DNA of 45,022 nt from Acidimicrobiales bacterium (lineage in GTDB: Bacteria; Actinomycetota; Acidimicrobiia; Acidimicrobiales; MedAcidi-G1): contig JAKUSA010000011.1 of the NCBI GenBank assembly GCA_022449565.1, positions 1 through 45,022 of the forward strand, read 5' to 3'. The position numbers and the translations under genes were made by a program. Position 1 is the first letter of the stretch. Every line of letters starts with the position of its first letter. The notes below the pieces were generated by a model. It made no database searches. It saw only the letters and a program-made list of their open reading frames with translations, and had not been told where the DNA came from. Positions 7,306 to 15,409 of the stretch are shown here, one piece after another.

Positions 7306-8172
7306 GTGGCCGTCCTGTTCGCTGTCGTGGTACTGGTCGTGCTGGCCGCCGCTGTTCTCTTTGGCGCGGCCCGCCGCCGTGACCGGAGCGCCACTGGTCT
7401 TTCCCGGGAGGCCCGAACCCGGGATCGTCGAAACCCGGCCTTGGCCGCCGAACCCACCTCGCCGACTGGACGAGAGGTTGAGCGGGCCGAGCGGGAAGCT
7501 CGTACGAGCACCGACCTAGAGATCGTCGAGTCGGCACCACCGGCGCCGTTCGTGGCCCCCGACCCGTTGGCAATCGGCGTGTCCCGTCGTCAGTTCTTCA
7601 ATCGGGGCATCGTCGGAATGATGGGCCTGAGCATCGCCGGTTTCGGAGGCGCGTCACTGGCCTTCCTGTGGCCCCAGGGGGTGAGCGGCTTCGGCTCAAA
7701 GATCAAGGTCGGGAACTTCAACGAAGTGCTGGCCGGCATCAAGGCCAACAACGGCTTCCTCTACAAGCCGGAGGGTCGCATGTGGCTGACCGCCTACCCG
7801 AACGGCGCCGTCGAGAAGGCCCGGGCCACCTACTCGGCCGCCGAGTTGAACGGCATGACCGTCGGGGTGGACCAGGGCTTCGAAAGCGGGGTGGTGGCCC
7901 TGTACCAGAAGTGCCCACACCTCGGGTGCCGGGTCCCCAACTGCGTCCCCTCACAGTGGTTCGAATGCCCGTGCCACGGTTCGCAGTACAACCAGGTCGG
8001 CGAGAAGAAGGGCGGTCCCGCCCCCCGGGGCATGGACCGGTTCGCCGTGTCCGTCGTCGAGGGAGTTCTCACCGTCGACACCGGCACCATCGTCCAGGGC
8101 CCGCCGATCGGCACCAACACCACCGGTCAGGAGTCCGAAGGTCCCCACTGCATCGGTCAAGTTGAGCACTAG
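7306..8172 (+). CDS. Rieske [2Fe-2S] protein of the bc complex
   Basis: The protein takes the first electron from quinol and passes it to cytochrome c. Its 288 residues start at a GTG with GGGAGG seven bases upstream. There is an N-terminal membrane helix (2-21), a charged linker, and a Tat-like SRRQFF (93-98) leading into a second helix (about 101-122). The Rieske domain follows, with CPHLGC (203-208) and CPCHGS (221-226). Cys203, His205, Cys221 and His224 bind the cluster; Cys208 and Cys223 can form the usual disulfide. An additional Cys213 lies between the two motifs. Extra N-terminal membrane sequence before the Tat-like helix is typical of actinobacterial Rieske proteins. It is followed after 18 bases by the dihaem cytochrome c. 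Confidence 0.95.
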   Translation: MAVLFAVVVLVVLAAAVLFGAARRRDRSATGLSREARTRDRRNPALAAEPTSPTGREVERAEREARTSTDLEIVESAPPAPFVAPDPLAIGVSRRQFFNRGIVGMMGLSIAGFGGASLAFLWPQGVSGFGSKIKVGNFNEVLAGIKANNGFLYKPEGRMWLTAYPNGAVEKARATYSAAELNGMTVGVDQGFESGVVALYQKCPHLGCRVPNCVPSQWFECPCHGSQYNQVGEKKGGPAPRGMDRFAVSVVEGVLTVDTGTIVQGPPIGTNTTGQESEGPHCIGQVEH

Positions 8173-8190
8173 GCCCAAGGTGAGCGAACC

Positions 8191-9390
8191 GTGCCCCCGA
8201 TGATCCTTGCCGCCAGTACCCAGCGCACCGTCGGCCTCGTTCTGGCCGTCATCGTGATGGTCGGGGTAGTCATCTACCTGCTGTTCAACTTCCGGATAGC
8301 CAAACGTGAGGTCGGCTCGGAGATCGAACTAGCGGCCAACCGCCGCCAGTACGCCGACGACGCCGAGTTGGAGACCCGCATCCTGGACAAGGCCCTCGGC
8401 TGGTCGCTGGTCAGCCTGGCTGGCATCGCTTTGGTCCTCCCCCTGTACTGGCTGATGGAACCGGCCCGCCAGGAAAACGCCGCCTACAGCTGGGTGAAGC
8501 GATTCGAAAGTCGAGGGGCCAAGTCTTACGAAGAGGCCTGCTCAGGGTGCCACGGGCCCAACGGGGTCGGCGGTGTCGCCGCCTTCACCTTGGCTAACTC
8601 GGAAGGGCAGTTCGTCGCCCAGGTCCAGTGGAAGGCCCCGGCGCTCACCTCGGTGCTTTCCCGATTCGACGAATCCGAGGTGGAACACATCCTCAACTAC
8701 GGACGACCAGGATCACCAATGCCGGCCTGGGGCCTCCCTGGCGGCGGCCCGCTGACCGAACAACAGGTCCATCAGCTAATCGTCTACCTGCGCTCCATCC
8801 AACTGGACTCCGAGACGATCGCCGCGGAAGTGGCCGCCGGGGTGCGCGCCGGGGCCCGCAGGATCGTCACTGAGGCCGACCCGGTGTCCGTCGACCACGA
8901 CGAGATCGAGGCGGCGGTCGACGAGTGGCTAGCCCAGGCCACCGACCCGGCCAGCCCGGACTACTCGGACTACGGCGAACTGATCTTCAACAACAGTGCC
9001 GCCCAGGGCGCCTACGGGTGCGCACGCTGCCACACCCCCGGCTTTTCCTACGGCGCGACCGACGACGAGGCGACCGCGTCGCTGATCGCCGAATGGCCCC
9101 GGCTCGCCGAGTCGGGCATCCTGACCGGCTACCGGCCCGGAACCGGCCACGTCGGCCCCAGCCTGGCCAGTGTCGGAACCCGCTTCTCCACAGCCGACCG
9201 GCAGGCCGACTTCGTGCGCTCGGGTTCGGCGGTAGGGGTGGGGTACGGCAACGCCCGGGCCGGCACCGGCGGTATGCCCGGCTTCGGGTCCCGGACCGAG
9301 GACCTCGACGTGATCGGCACAACCGTCCGCAGTCGGATTCTCACCCCCGAGCAGATCGCCGCGGTGGTCGCCTACGAGAGGGGCCTGTGA
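8191..9390 (+). CDS. Membrane-bound dihaem cytochrome c of the bc complex
   Basis: This 399-residue cytochrome probably replaces the cytochrome c1/f of the complex and may pass electrons straight to a terminal oxidase. Two membrane helices lie at about 12-33 and 69-88. The extracytoplasmic part has two haem sites: CSGCH (117-121) with likely axial Met in GSPMPAWG (about 178), and CARCH (278-282) with Met in GGMPGFG near 360. The domains look like tandem monohaem folds joined by an acidic linker, in the manner of actinobacterial QcrC, but the helices are N-terminal here. The GTG start has no strong RBS. The stop shares a base with the next start (TGATG), indicating coupling. The two helices give an N-in topology compatible with maturation outside. 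Confidence 0.9.
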   Translation: MPPMILAASTQRTVGLVLAVIVMVGVVIYLLFNFRIAKREVGSEIELAANRRQYADDAELETRILDKALGWSLVSLAGIALVLPLYWLMEPARQENAAYSWVKRFESRGAKSYEEACSGCHGPNGVGGVAAFTLANSEGQFVAQVQWKAPALTSVLSRFDESEVEHILNYGRPGSPMPAWGLPGGGPLTEQQVHQLIVYLRSIQLDSETIAAEVAAGVRAGARRIVTEADPVSVDHDEIEAAVDEWLAQATDPASPDYSDYGELIFNNSAAQGAYGCARCHTPGFSYGATDDEATASLIAEWPRLAESGILTGYRPGTGHVGPSLASVGTRFSTADRQADFVRSGSAVGVGYGNARAGTGGMPGFGSRTEDLDVIGTTVRSRILTPEQIAAVVAYERGL

Positions 9391-10400
9391 TGGCCAGCCT
9401 GCTCGTGCTTGCCGGCCTCACATTCGATCTCGAGATCAGGGGCATCCTCGTGGTGGGCACCGGTGTCGCGGTGCTCATCGGATCCGTCTGGCTGGTTGTC
9501 GCCACCAACACTGGCATCCGACACGCCACGCTGGTGATCTTGGCCGGGTTGATGGGCTGGATGGCCATCCTGGGAAGTGCCTGGTGGATGTACGGCTCAG
9601 GTTGGAAGGGCGCCGACCCCAGTTGGCAAACCGTCGACATCAACGTCGGCGACCTGAACGCCAGCGGGGTGCCGGAGGCCCGTCTCCTACCTGATCCCGA
9701 CGAGTTACCCAGCGCCTACGAGATGGTGGTCGCCTCGGGTGATCCGAGGGCCAACGCCGAGTTCAACACCCTGCCCACCGAGGCGGACTACCCGGACCTC
9801 CCGCCCGCCGAGGTAGCCGAGATCCAGGCCGATATCCAACTTCGCAACGAGACGCTCACCCGATCAGAGTTGGCCGCCGTCGCACCCGGAGTGACCCGAG
9901 GATACGGACTCGACGACCTCGCTGGCTGGAAGTTGCTGCCCACCACCCGGGCCGGCGACGCCCAGGCCCAGGCCGTGGCCGACGTGCTCGCCCACCCCGA
10001 CCTGGGCTACAACAGCTCAGCGGACTTCAAGCTCTTAGACGCCTACACCATCGGCGGCAAGCCTGAACTTTCAGAAGACCCGAACCGCTGGGACCGCATC
10101 AGCCTCTGGGTGACCAACACGGCCCGGATCACCCATCCGATCCGCTACTCCCTGGTCCAGTTGCAACAAGTCATCGACCAGCCCGAGGTGCCCGGCATGG
10201 CCCCCCCACGTCCGGTGGTCGACACAGGGGAACCTGTGGTCTCGGTGGTCATGGTGCGTGACCTGGGTACAAGGAGGCTCCGTCCGGCGCTCGTTGCCAT
10301 CGGGTCGGCCCTCATCTTCCTAGCCCTGTGCTACTGGCTCCACGTGCGCGACAAGGAGCTCATGGCACGGCGCCGGGAGTTCGAAGCCTCGACGAGTTGA
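9390..10400 (+). CDS. Membrane protein ending the cytochrome bc operon, family not recognised
   Basis: I do not recognise this 336-residue protein. The start is the ATG that overlaps the stop of the dihaem cytochrome gene (TGATG at 9388-9392). Two membrane segments lie near the N-terminus (about 18-37 and 42-64), and one lies near the C-terminus (about 298-317). Between them is a hydrophilic domain of about 230 residues, probably outside the cell, rich in Asp, Pro and Ala. There are no cofactor motifs. The last 20 residues are basic and cytoplasmic. The shape suggests a structural or assembly subunit of the bc complex with a large extracytoplasmic domain near the cytochromes. It ends 50 bases before nuoA with no terminator between, so it may be co-transcribed with complex I. 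Confidence 0.8.
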   Translation: MASLLVLAGLTFDLEIRGILVVGTGVAVLIGSVWLVVATNTGIRHATLVILAGLMGWMAILGSAWWMYGSGWKGADPSWQTVDINVGDLNASGVPEARLLPDPDELPSAYEMVVASGDPRANAEFNTLPTEADYPDLPPAEVAEIQADIQLRNETLTRSELAAVAPGVTRGYGLDDLAGWKLLPTTRAGDAQAQAVADVLAHPDLGYNSSADFKLLDAYTIGGKPELSEDPNRWDRISLWVTNTARITHPIRYSLVQLQQVIDQPEVPGMAPPRPVVDTGEPVVSVVMVRDLGTRRLRPALVAIGSALIFLALCYWLHVRDKELMARRREFEASTS

Positions 10401-10450
10401 CCCGGTGAGCGCCTCCCCCGCTGTCAACACCGGATTTAGGAGAGGCTGAC

Positions 10451-10945
10451 ATGCTCGGCCAATACCTCCCGGTGGTCGCCTTGCTGGTGCTGACCGTGGC
10501 CTTCGCGGCGATCAGCATCCTCGCCTCCAGGCTGCTGGCCCCCAGAAGCCCCAACGATCGGAAACAGGCCCCCTACGAGTGCGGGATCATCCCGGCCCGG
10601 GAGGTGCCGGAACGCTTCCCGGTCCGGTTCTACCTGGTGGCGATGATCTTCATCGTCTTCGACATCGAGATCATCTTCTTCTACCCGTGGGCCATGGCCC
10701 ACCGGGGCATCGGCCTCTTCGGCCTAGTCGCCGCCCTGATCTTCACGGTGGCCGTGTTCGAGTCGTTCGTCTACCTCATCGGCAACGGCGCTCTCGAATG
10801 GGGCCCCCGCCACCGGGACCCGGTGATCGACCCGGTGGACCCCAAACGGCCCGCCAACACCGGTCGCATCGGCGTGCGGGTCGTCGGCGCTGACGGACGC
10901 CCGCCAGCCAGAAAACGTTCGAGTGCCGATAGGGCACTGGCCTGA
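10451..10945 (+). CDS. nuoA: NADH-quinone oxidoreductase subunit A (first complex I)
   Basis: NuoA is a three-helix membrane subunit at the junction of the peripheral and membrane arms of complex I. The 164 residues include a standard domain of about 120, with the loop motif YECG (Cys44, counterpart of ND3 Cys39) and [12 protein letters not shown] (70-81) with its conserved acidic residues. A hydrophilic, basic C-terminal extension of about 40 residues is unusual for the family. A strong AGGAGAGG precedes the ATG, which suggests this is a main translation entry point of the nuo operon. Its stop shares a base with the nuoB start. Confidence 0.95.
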   Translation: MLGQYLPVVALLVLTVAFAAISILASRLLAPRSPNDRKQAPYECGIIPAREVPERFPVRFYLVAMIFIVFDIEIIFFYPWAMAHRGIGLFGLVAALIFTVAVFESFVYLIGNGALEWGPRHRDPVIDPVDPKRPANTGRIGVRVVGADGRPPARKRSSADRALA

Positions 10946-11550
10946 TGGCCCGCCTTCCCGGCGCCGGCCGGCTGTCCAGGGTGCTCGACGACGGTCTTGA
11001 GGGCCTCGAGCACAACTTCGTCACCGCCCGTATCGAGAACCTCGTCAAATGGTCTCGGGCCCGCAGCTGCTGGCCGGCCACCTTCGGCCTGGCCTGCTGC
11101 GCCATCGAGATGATGGCCACCGGGGCGGCCCACTACGACCTCGCCCGCTACGGAATGGAGGTTTTCCGGGCGTCACCCCGCCAAGCCGACCTAATGATCG
11201 TCGCCGGACGGGTGTCCCAGAAGATGGCCCCCGTCCTCCGTCAGATCTACGACCAGATGATGGAACCCAAGTGGGTGATCTCCATGGGGGTGTGCGCCTC
11301 CTCAGGCGGGATGTTCAACAACTACGCCATCGTCCAGGGCATCGACCAGGTGGTACCGGTCGACGTGTACGCCCCAGGCTGTCCTCCCGGCCCCGAAACC
11401 CTGATGCACGCCATCCTCACCCTGCACGAAAGCATCCTTTCCGGTGAGTTGACCCGACGGCGGGACGCCAACGACGGAGGGGCGGGAATCGACGCCGGTT
11501 CCGGGCCCGAAGCCTTAGCCGGCCGTCCGGTGGAGATCCTGCCGCGATGA
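10945..11550 (+). CDS. nuoB: NADH-quinone oxidoreductase subunit B (first complex I)
   Basis: NuoB carries the terminal [4Fe-4S] cluster N2, which reduces the quinone. Its 201 residues have the ligands Cys51 and Cys52 ([10 protein letters not shown]), Cys117 (MGVCASSGG) and Cys146 (APGCPPGP). The [16 protein letters not shown] segment is the pattern I know from mycobacterial NuoB, so this operon is the standard actinobacterial complex I. The C-terminal 45 residues after the N2 domain are hydrophilic and variable. It overlaps nuoA by one base and nuoC by four (ATGA), so translation is coupled. The second NuoB at 26152 differs clearly, with CANCGG in the third ligand region. Confidence 0.97.
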   Translation: MARLPGAGRLSRVLDDGLEGLEHNFVTARIENLVKWSRARSCWPATFGLACCAIEMMATGAAHYDLARYGMEVFRASPRQADLMIVAGRVSQKMAPVLRQIYDQMMEPKWVISMGVCASSGGMFNNYAIVQGIDQVVPVDVYAPGCPPGPETLMHAILTLHESILSGELTRRRDANDGGAGIDAGSGPEALAGRPVEILPR

Positions 11551-12011
11551 GCTTGCCGACCACCCCAGCTGTCAGGTCGACGGTCCTGCATCCGGCCCGC
11601 GACGAATTGCTCGAAGTGGTGGCCGGGCTACGCAACGACGGCTACGACATGGTCATCGATCTCACCGCGGTGGACTACGTCGCCCACCCGGGCCGAACCG
11701 ATCTGCCCGAAGGCGTGGTCGGCGAGCGTTTCGAGGTGGTGGTATCGCTGATCCACCACCGGAGCCGGGAGCGGGCGAGAATCCGGGTCCAGGTGCCCGA
11801 GGAGGACCCGGTCGTCCCGTCGCTGTTCGACCTCTACCCGGGGACCGAGGCCATGGAACGCGAGGTGCACGACCTCTACGGGGTGGCCTTTGAGGGACAT
11901 CCCGACCCGACCCGGATCCTCATGCCCGAGGACTGGGACGGTCATCCCCTACGCAAGGACGTGGCGGTCGGCACCATCCCGGTCCGGTTCAAGAACCCCA
12001 CGGAACGCTAA
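11547..12011 (+). CDS. nuoC: NADH-quinone oxidoreductase subunit C (first complex I)
   Basis: NuoC is the 30-kDa subunit of the peripheral arm and has no cofactor; it packs against NuoD. The 154 residues are shorter than many homologues, but the diagnostic block is present. It reads [20 protein letters not shown] (about 110-129), followed by the [15 protein letters not shown] segment. NuoC is separate from NuoD here, unlike in E. coli. The ATG overlaps the nuoB stop (ATGA), and the stop TAA shares a base with nuoD's ATG. The N-terminal part is less conserved. Confidence 0.95.
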   Translation: MSLPTTPAVRSTVLHPARDELLEVVAGLRNDGYDMVIDLTAVDYVAHPGRTDLPEGVVGERFEVVVSLIHHRSRERARIRVQVPEEDPVVPSLFDLYPGTEAMEREVHDLYGVAFEGHPDPTRILMPEDWDGHPLRKDVAVGTIPVRFKNPTER

Positions 12012-13345
12012 TGACCGACACCACTGACCGGGAGACCACCCGGCCCGTCGCCACCCCGGAGGAAAGCACCGGCGACGCGCGGGTGCGCCGACGCGACGAC
12101 GGGGCGGTGCTGCGGATGAGCGAGGCCGACGCTTCGGTGATGGCCGGCGGAGGTGACGACCCGGCAAACGACGTCGACGGGGGCCAACGGATGATCCTCA
12201 ACATGGGTCCGGCCCATCCGTCTACCCACGGGGTTCTGCGCCTCATGCTGGAACTCGAAGGGGAGACGGTACTCCGCTCCAAGCCGGTGATCGGCTACCT
12301 GCACACCGGTATGGAGAAGACCGGCGAGGGACTCACCTACCTCCAGGGTCCCACCAACGTGACTCGAATGGACTACGCCGCGCCGCTGTTTTGTGAACTG
12401 GTCTATTCGATGGCCGTGGAGTCGCTGCTGGGCATCGACGTGCCCCCACGGGCCACCTGGATCCGGATGCTTATGTGCGAACTCAACCGGGTCTCCTCCC
12501 ACCTCCTGTTCCAGGCCACCAACGGCATGGACCTGGGCGCGGTGTCGATGATGATCTTCGGTTGGCGAGAACGCGAGGAGGTACTCCGGTTCTTCGAAAT
12601 GGTCACCGGTCTGCGCATGAACCACAACTACATCCGGCCCGGCGGGGTGGCCGCTGACCTACCCGACGGATGGGAGGTCGACCTGGTGCGTCTCCTAGAG
12701 ATCATCCCCCCACGGCTCGACGAGTACGAGGTGCTGCTCAACAACCAGCCCATCTTCCGGGACCGGCTCCAGGGTGTCGGGGTCATCAACACCGCCGAGG
12801 CTCTCGCCCTGTCGGCCACCGGCCCGATCCTGCGGGCCACCGGCTACGACTGGGACCTCCGCCGTGACGAGCCGTACCTGGCCTACGACCAGGTCGCCTT
12901 CGATGTGGTCGTAGGGGCCCACGGCGACGCCTACGACCGGTACGCCATCCGCCTCCAGGAAATCCGCGAATCGCTGAAGATCGTTGAACAGGCCATGGAG
13001 CTCATGCCGGGAGGCGACTACCGGAACCAGGACAAGAAGGTCACCCCACCGCCCCGGGCCCGTATCAACCAGTCCATGGAGGCCCTCATCCACCACTTCA
13101 AGATCTTCACCGAGGGCTTCCACGTGCCACCCGGCGAGGCCTATGCGGCAGTGGAATCCCCGAGGGGCGAACTGGGCTGCTACCTGGTGTCCGACGGTGG
13201 ACCCAACCCCTACCGGATGCACATCAGGGCCCCCAGCTTCGCCAACCTGCAGACCCTGCCCCACCTCATGGAGGGCGGGTTCATCGCCGACGCGGTGGCT
13301 GTCATCTCCTCGGTCGATCCGATCATGGGCGAAGTCGACCGCTGA
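12011..13345 (+). CDS. nuoD: NADH-quinone oxidoreductase subunit D (first complex I)
   Basis: NuoD, the 49-kDa subunit, forms most of the quinone-reduction pocket together with NuoB. The 444 residues begin with a variable acidic stretch of about 60, followed by NMGPAHPSTHG (64-74). The quinone-contacting Tyr is Tyr122 in TRMDYAAP (codon 12374-12376). The Arg that the human NDUFAF7 enzyme methylates in NDUFS2 corresponds to Thr99 here (LHTGMEK), as I recall is also the case in Mycobacterium and Thermus. The C-terminal GELGCYLVSDGG, MHIRAPSF and DPIMGEVDR blocks are canonical. It overlaps nuoC and nuoE by one base each. Confidence 0.97.
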   Translation: MTDTTDRETTRPVATPEESTGDARVRRRDDGAVLRMSEADASVMAGGGDDPANDVDGGQRMILNMGPAHPSTHGVLRLMLELEGETVLRSKPVIGYLHTGMEKTGEGLTYLQGPTNVTRMDYAAPLFCELVYSMAVESLLGIDVPPRATWIRMLMCELNRVSSHLLFQATNGMDLGAVSMMIFGWREREEVLRFFEMVTGLRMNHNYIRPGGVAADLPDGWEVDLVRLLEIIPPRLDEYEVLLNNQPIFRDRLQGVGVINTAEALALSATGPILRATGYDWDLRRDEPYLAYDQVAFDVVVGAHGDAYDRYAIRLQEIRESLKIVEQAMELMPGGDYRNQDKKVTPPPRARINQSMEALIHHFKIFTEGFHVPPGEAYAAVESPRGELGCYLVSDGGPNPYRMHIRAPSFANLQTLPHLMEGGFIADAVAVISSVDPIMGEVDR

Positions 13346-13992
13346 TGGGCTTCTTCACCCCGGCAAACGAGAAGGTCGCCGCCGACATCGCCTCCAGGTA
13401 CCCGCGGCGGCGCTCGGCGATGATCCCCCTCCTCCACCTGGCCCAAGAACAGGAAGGGTGGGTGACCGGCCCGGCCATGGAACAGATCGCCGAGTTGACC
13501 GGGACCACCCCGGTCGAAGTGCTGGGCACCGGCAGCTTCTACGAGATGTTCAAGTTCCACCCGGTGGGCCGCTACCTGGTCAACGTGTGCACCAACATCT
13601 CCTGCCAACTCCTAGGCGCCGAGGATCTCCTCGAACACGTCGAGTCAAGCCTCGGGGTGCGAGCGGGCAGCACGACCGACGACGGCCTGTTCACCATCGA
13701 GGAGGTCGAGTGTGTGGCCGCCTGTACCGAGGCGCCGTGCTTCACCGTCAACTACCGGTACTTCCACCGGGCCACCCCCGTCCTGTTCGACGAGGTGGTG
13801 GCCGACCTCCGGGCAGGGGAAAGCCCACTTGCCCGGGGTGGAGCCGCTGACGACGGGCCGATGCCCGAACACGGCACCCTGGCCCGGAACCGCCAGCGGA
13901 TCCCGGTCCGCAGCCGGGCCGGCGTGGTGCCCCCCGAGGACGTAAACGACCCGCCGGCCTGGATGCCCACCGAGGCGGCCGCCGATGGCTGA
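13345..13992 (+). CDS. nuoE: NADH-quinone oxidoreductase subunit E (first complex I)
   Basis: NuoE is the 24-kDa thioredoxin-fold subunit of the NADH-oxidising module and binds the [2Fe-2S] cluster N1a. The 215 residues show its ligands Cys82 and Cys87 (NVCTNISCQLLG) and Cys123 and Cys127 (VECVAACTEAP). About 50 residues of Pro/Arg-rich tail follow the family domain, which normally ends near 160. The gene begins one base inside nuoD's stop and overlaps nuoF by eight bases. No counterpart exists in the second complex I operon. Confidence 0.96.
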   Translation: MGFFTPANEKVAADIASRYPRRRSAMIPLLHLAQEQEGWVTGPAMEQIAELTGTTPVEVLGTGSFYEMFKFHPVGRYLVNVCTNISCQLLGAEDLLEHVESSLGVRAGSTTDDGLFTIEEVECVAACTEAPCFTVNYRYFHRATPVLFDEVVADLRAGESPLARGGAADDGPMPEHGTLARNRQRIPVRSRAGVVPPEDVNDPPAWMPTEAAADG

Positions 13993-15409
13993 GCCCACCC
14001 TCCCCGACGGCTATATCGCCCACGCCCCCGGGTTCATCGCCAACGCCGGACCGAAGCTCATCACCGGGCGCTTCGCACATGAGGACTCCTTCACCCTCGA
14101 GCGATTCCTGGCCACCGGCGGCTACCAGGGGCTTCGGACCGCTCTCGGGCGGGCACCGGCCGAAGTGCACGCCGAGGTACGCGAGGCCACCTTGCTGGGC
14201 CGGGGCGGCGCCGGCTTCCCGGCCGGGGTCAAGTGGGGCTTCTGCCCGGAGGGGGTGTGGCCGCGCTACCTGGTGGTCAACGGCGACGAGAGCGAGCCCG
14301 GCACCTACAAAGACCGGTTGCTCATGGAACGCGACCCCCATCAACTCATCGAAGGGATGCTCATCGCCTGCTACGCCGTGGGGCTCTCCCAGGCCTTCCT
14401 GTACGTGAGAGGCGAGATGGCCCTGGCCCAGGAGCGGCTAGCCACCGCCCTCGACGAGGCCTACGCCGCCGGGTACGTGGGCGCCGAGATCTGTGGCAGC
14501 AACTTCTCGGTGGACGTGGTCCTCCACTGGGGAGCCGGGGCCTACATCGTCGGCGAGGAGACAGCCCTTATCGAAAGTCTCGAGGGCAACCGGGGCATGC
14601 CCCGTCTAAAGCCGCCCTACTTCCCGGCAGCCATCGGCCTCTACGGCCAGCCGACCATCGTCAACAACGTCGAGACACTGGCCAACCTCGGGTGGATCCT
14701 GGCCAACGGCGCCGACGCCTACAAGGGCCACGGGTCCGAGGCCTCACCGGGCACCCGACTGTTCGCAGTGTCCGGCCACGTGAGGCGACCCGGGATCTAC
14801 GAGGTCGAGCACGGGGTCACCACCTTCCGGGAGCTCTTCTACGGCGACAACTTCTGTCGGGGGATACGGGACGGCCACGAGTTGAAGACGTTCATCCCCG
14901 GCGGCGCATCGGCCCCCTGGTTCTTCGAGGAGCACCTCGACTTGCCGCTGGAGGGTCAGGTAGTTAGCGAAGCCGGTTCGATGCTCGGATCGGGTGCCAT
15001 CGTCGTCATGGACGAGACCACCGACACGGTGAAAGCATGCCTGCGGCTCGTCCAGTTCTTCGCCCGGGAATCCTGCGGCAAGTGTTCGCCGTGCCGGGAG
15101 GGCACCGGCTGGCAGGAGCAGATCCTCCAGCGGATCCTCGACGGGCACGGCCGGCCCTCCGATCTCGACCTGCTTCTCGACATCGGCGACAACATCAGCC
15201 CCGGCCCCTACCCGGTGGCCGCCTTCGCCGACCAGGGACTCGACGCGGTTCCCTTCCCACCCCGCCAGACCACCATCTGTCCGTTGGGCCCGTCGGCCGT
15301 GGCGCCCATCGTGTCGACCATTCGGCGCTTCCGCCACGAGTTCGAAACCCGGATCACCCGCCGCGACCCGATCACCGTCGCCGTTTCCGTCGAAGGGGTG
15401 GCCTCGTGA
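13985..15409 (+). CDS. nuoF: NADH-quinone oxidoreductase subunit F, NADH- and FMN-binding (first complex I)
   Basis: NuoF oxidises NADH through FMN and passes electrons to cluster N3. The 474 residues contain the glycine-rich LGRGGAGFPAGVKW (71-84) of the NADH/FMN site and NGDESEPGTYKDR (99-111). The cluster-N3 ligands are Cys364, Cys367 and Cys370 in SCGKCSPCREGT, with the fourth Cys in TTICPLG nearer the end. The length matches the family. The ATG at 13985 overlaps nuoE by eight bases, and the stop overlaps the GTG of nuoG (GTGA). Its presence shows that the first complex uses NADH; the second operon has no equivalent. Confidence 0.97.
   Translation: MAEPTLPDGYIAHAPGFIANAGPKLITGRFAHEDSFTLERFLATGGYQGLRTALGRAPAEVHAEVREATLLGRGGAGFPAGVKWGFCPEGVWPRYLVVNGDESEPGTYKDRLLMERDPHQLIEGMLIACYAVGLSQAFLYVRGEMALAQERLATALDEAYAAGYVGAEICGSNFSVDVVLHWGAGAYIVGEETALIESLEGNRGMPRLKPPYFPAAIGLYGQPTIVNNVETLANLGWILANGADAYKGHGSEASPGTRLFAVSGHVRRPGIYEVEHGVTTFRELFYGDNFCRGIRDGHELKTFIPGGASAPWFFEEHLDLPLEGQVVSEAGSMLGSGAIVVMDETTDTVKACLRLVQFFARESCGKCSPCREGTGWQEQILQRILDGHGRPSDLDLLLDIGDNISPGPYPVAAFADQGLDAVPFPPRQTTICPLGPSAVAPIVSTIRRFRHEFETRITRRDPITVAVSVEGVAS

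Noticed and set aside
12008-12625. Long minus-strand open frame opposite nuoD
   Set aside because: It is the antisense shadow of a well-conserved gene; high GC keeps such frames open, and no family motif or ribosome-binding site is seen.
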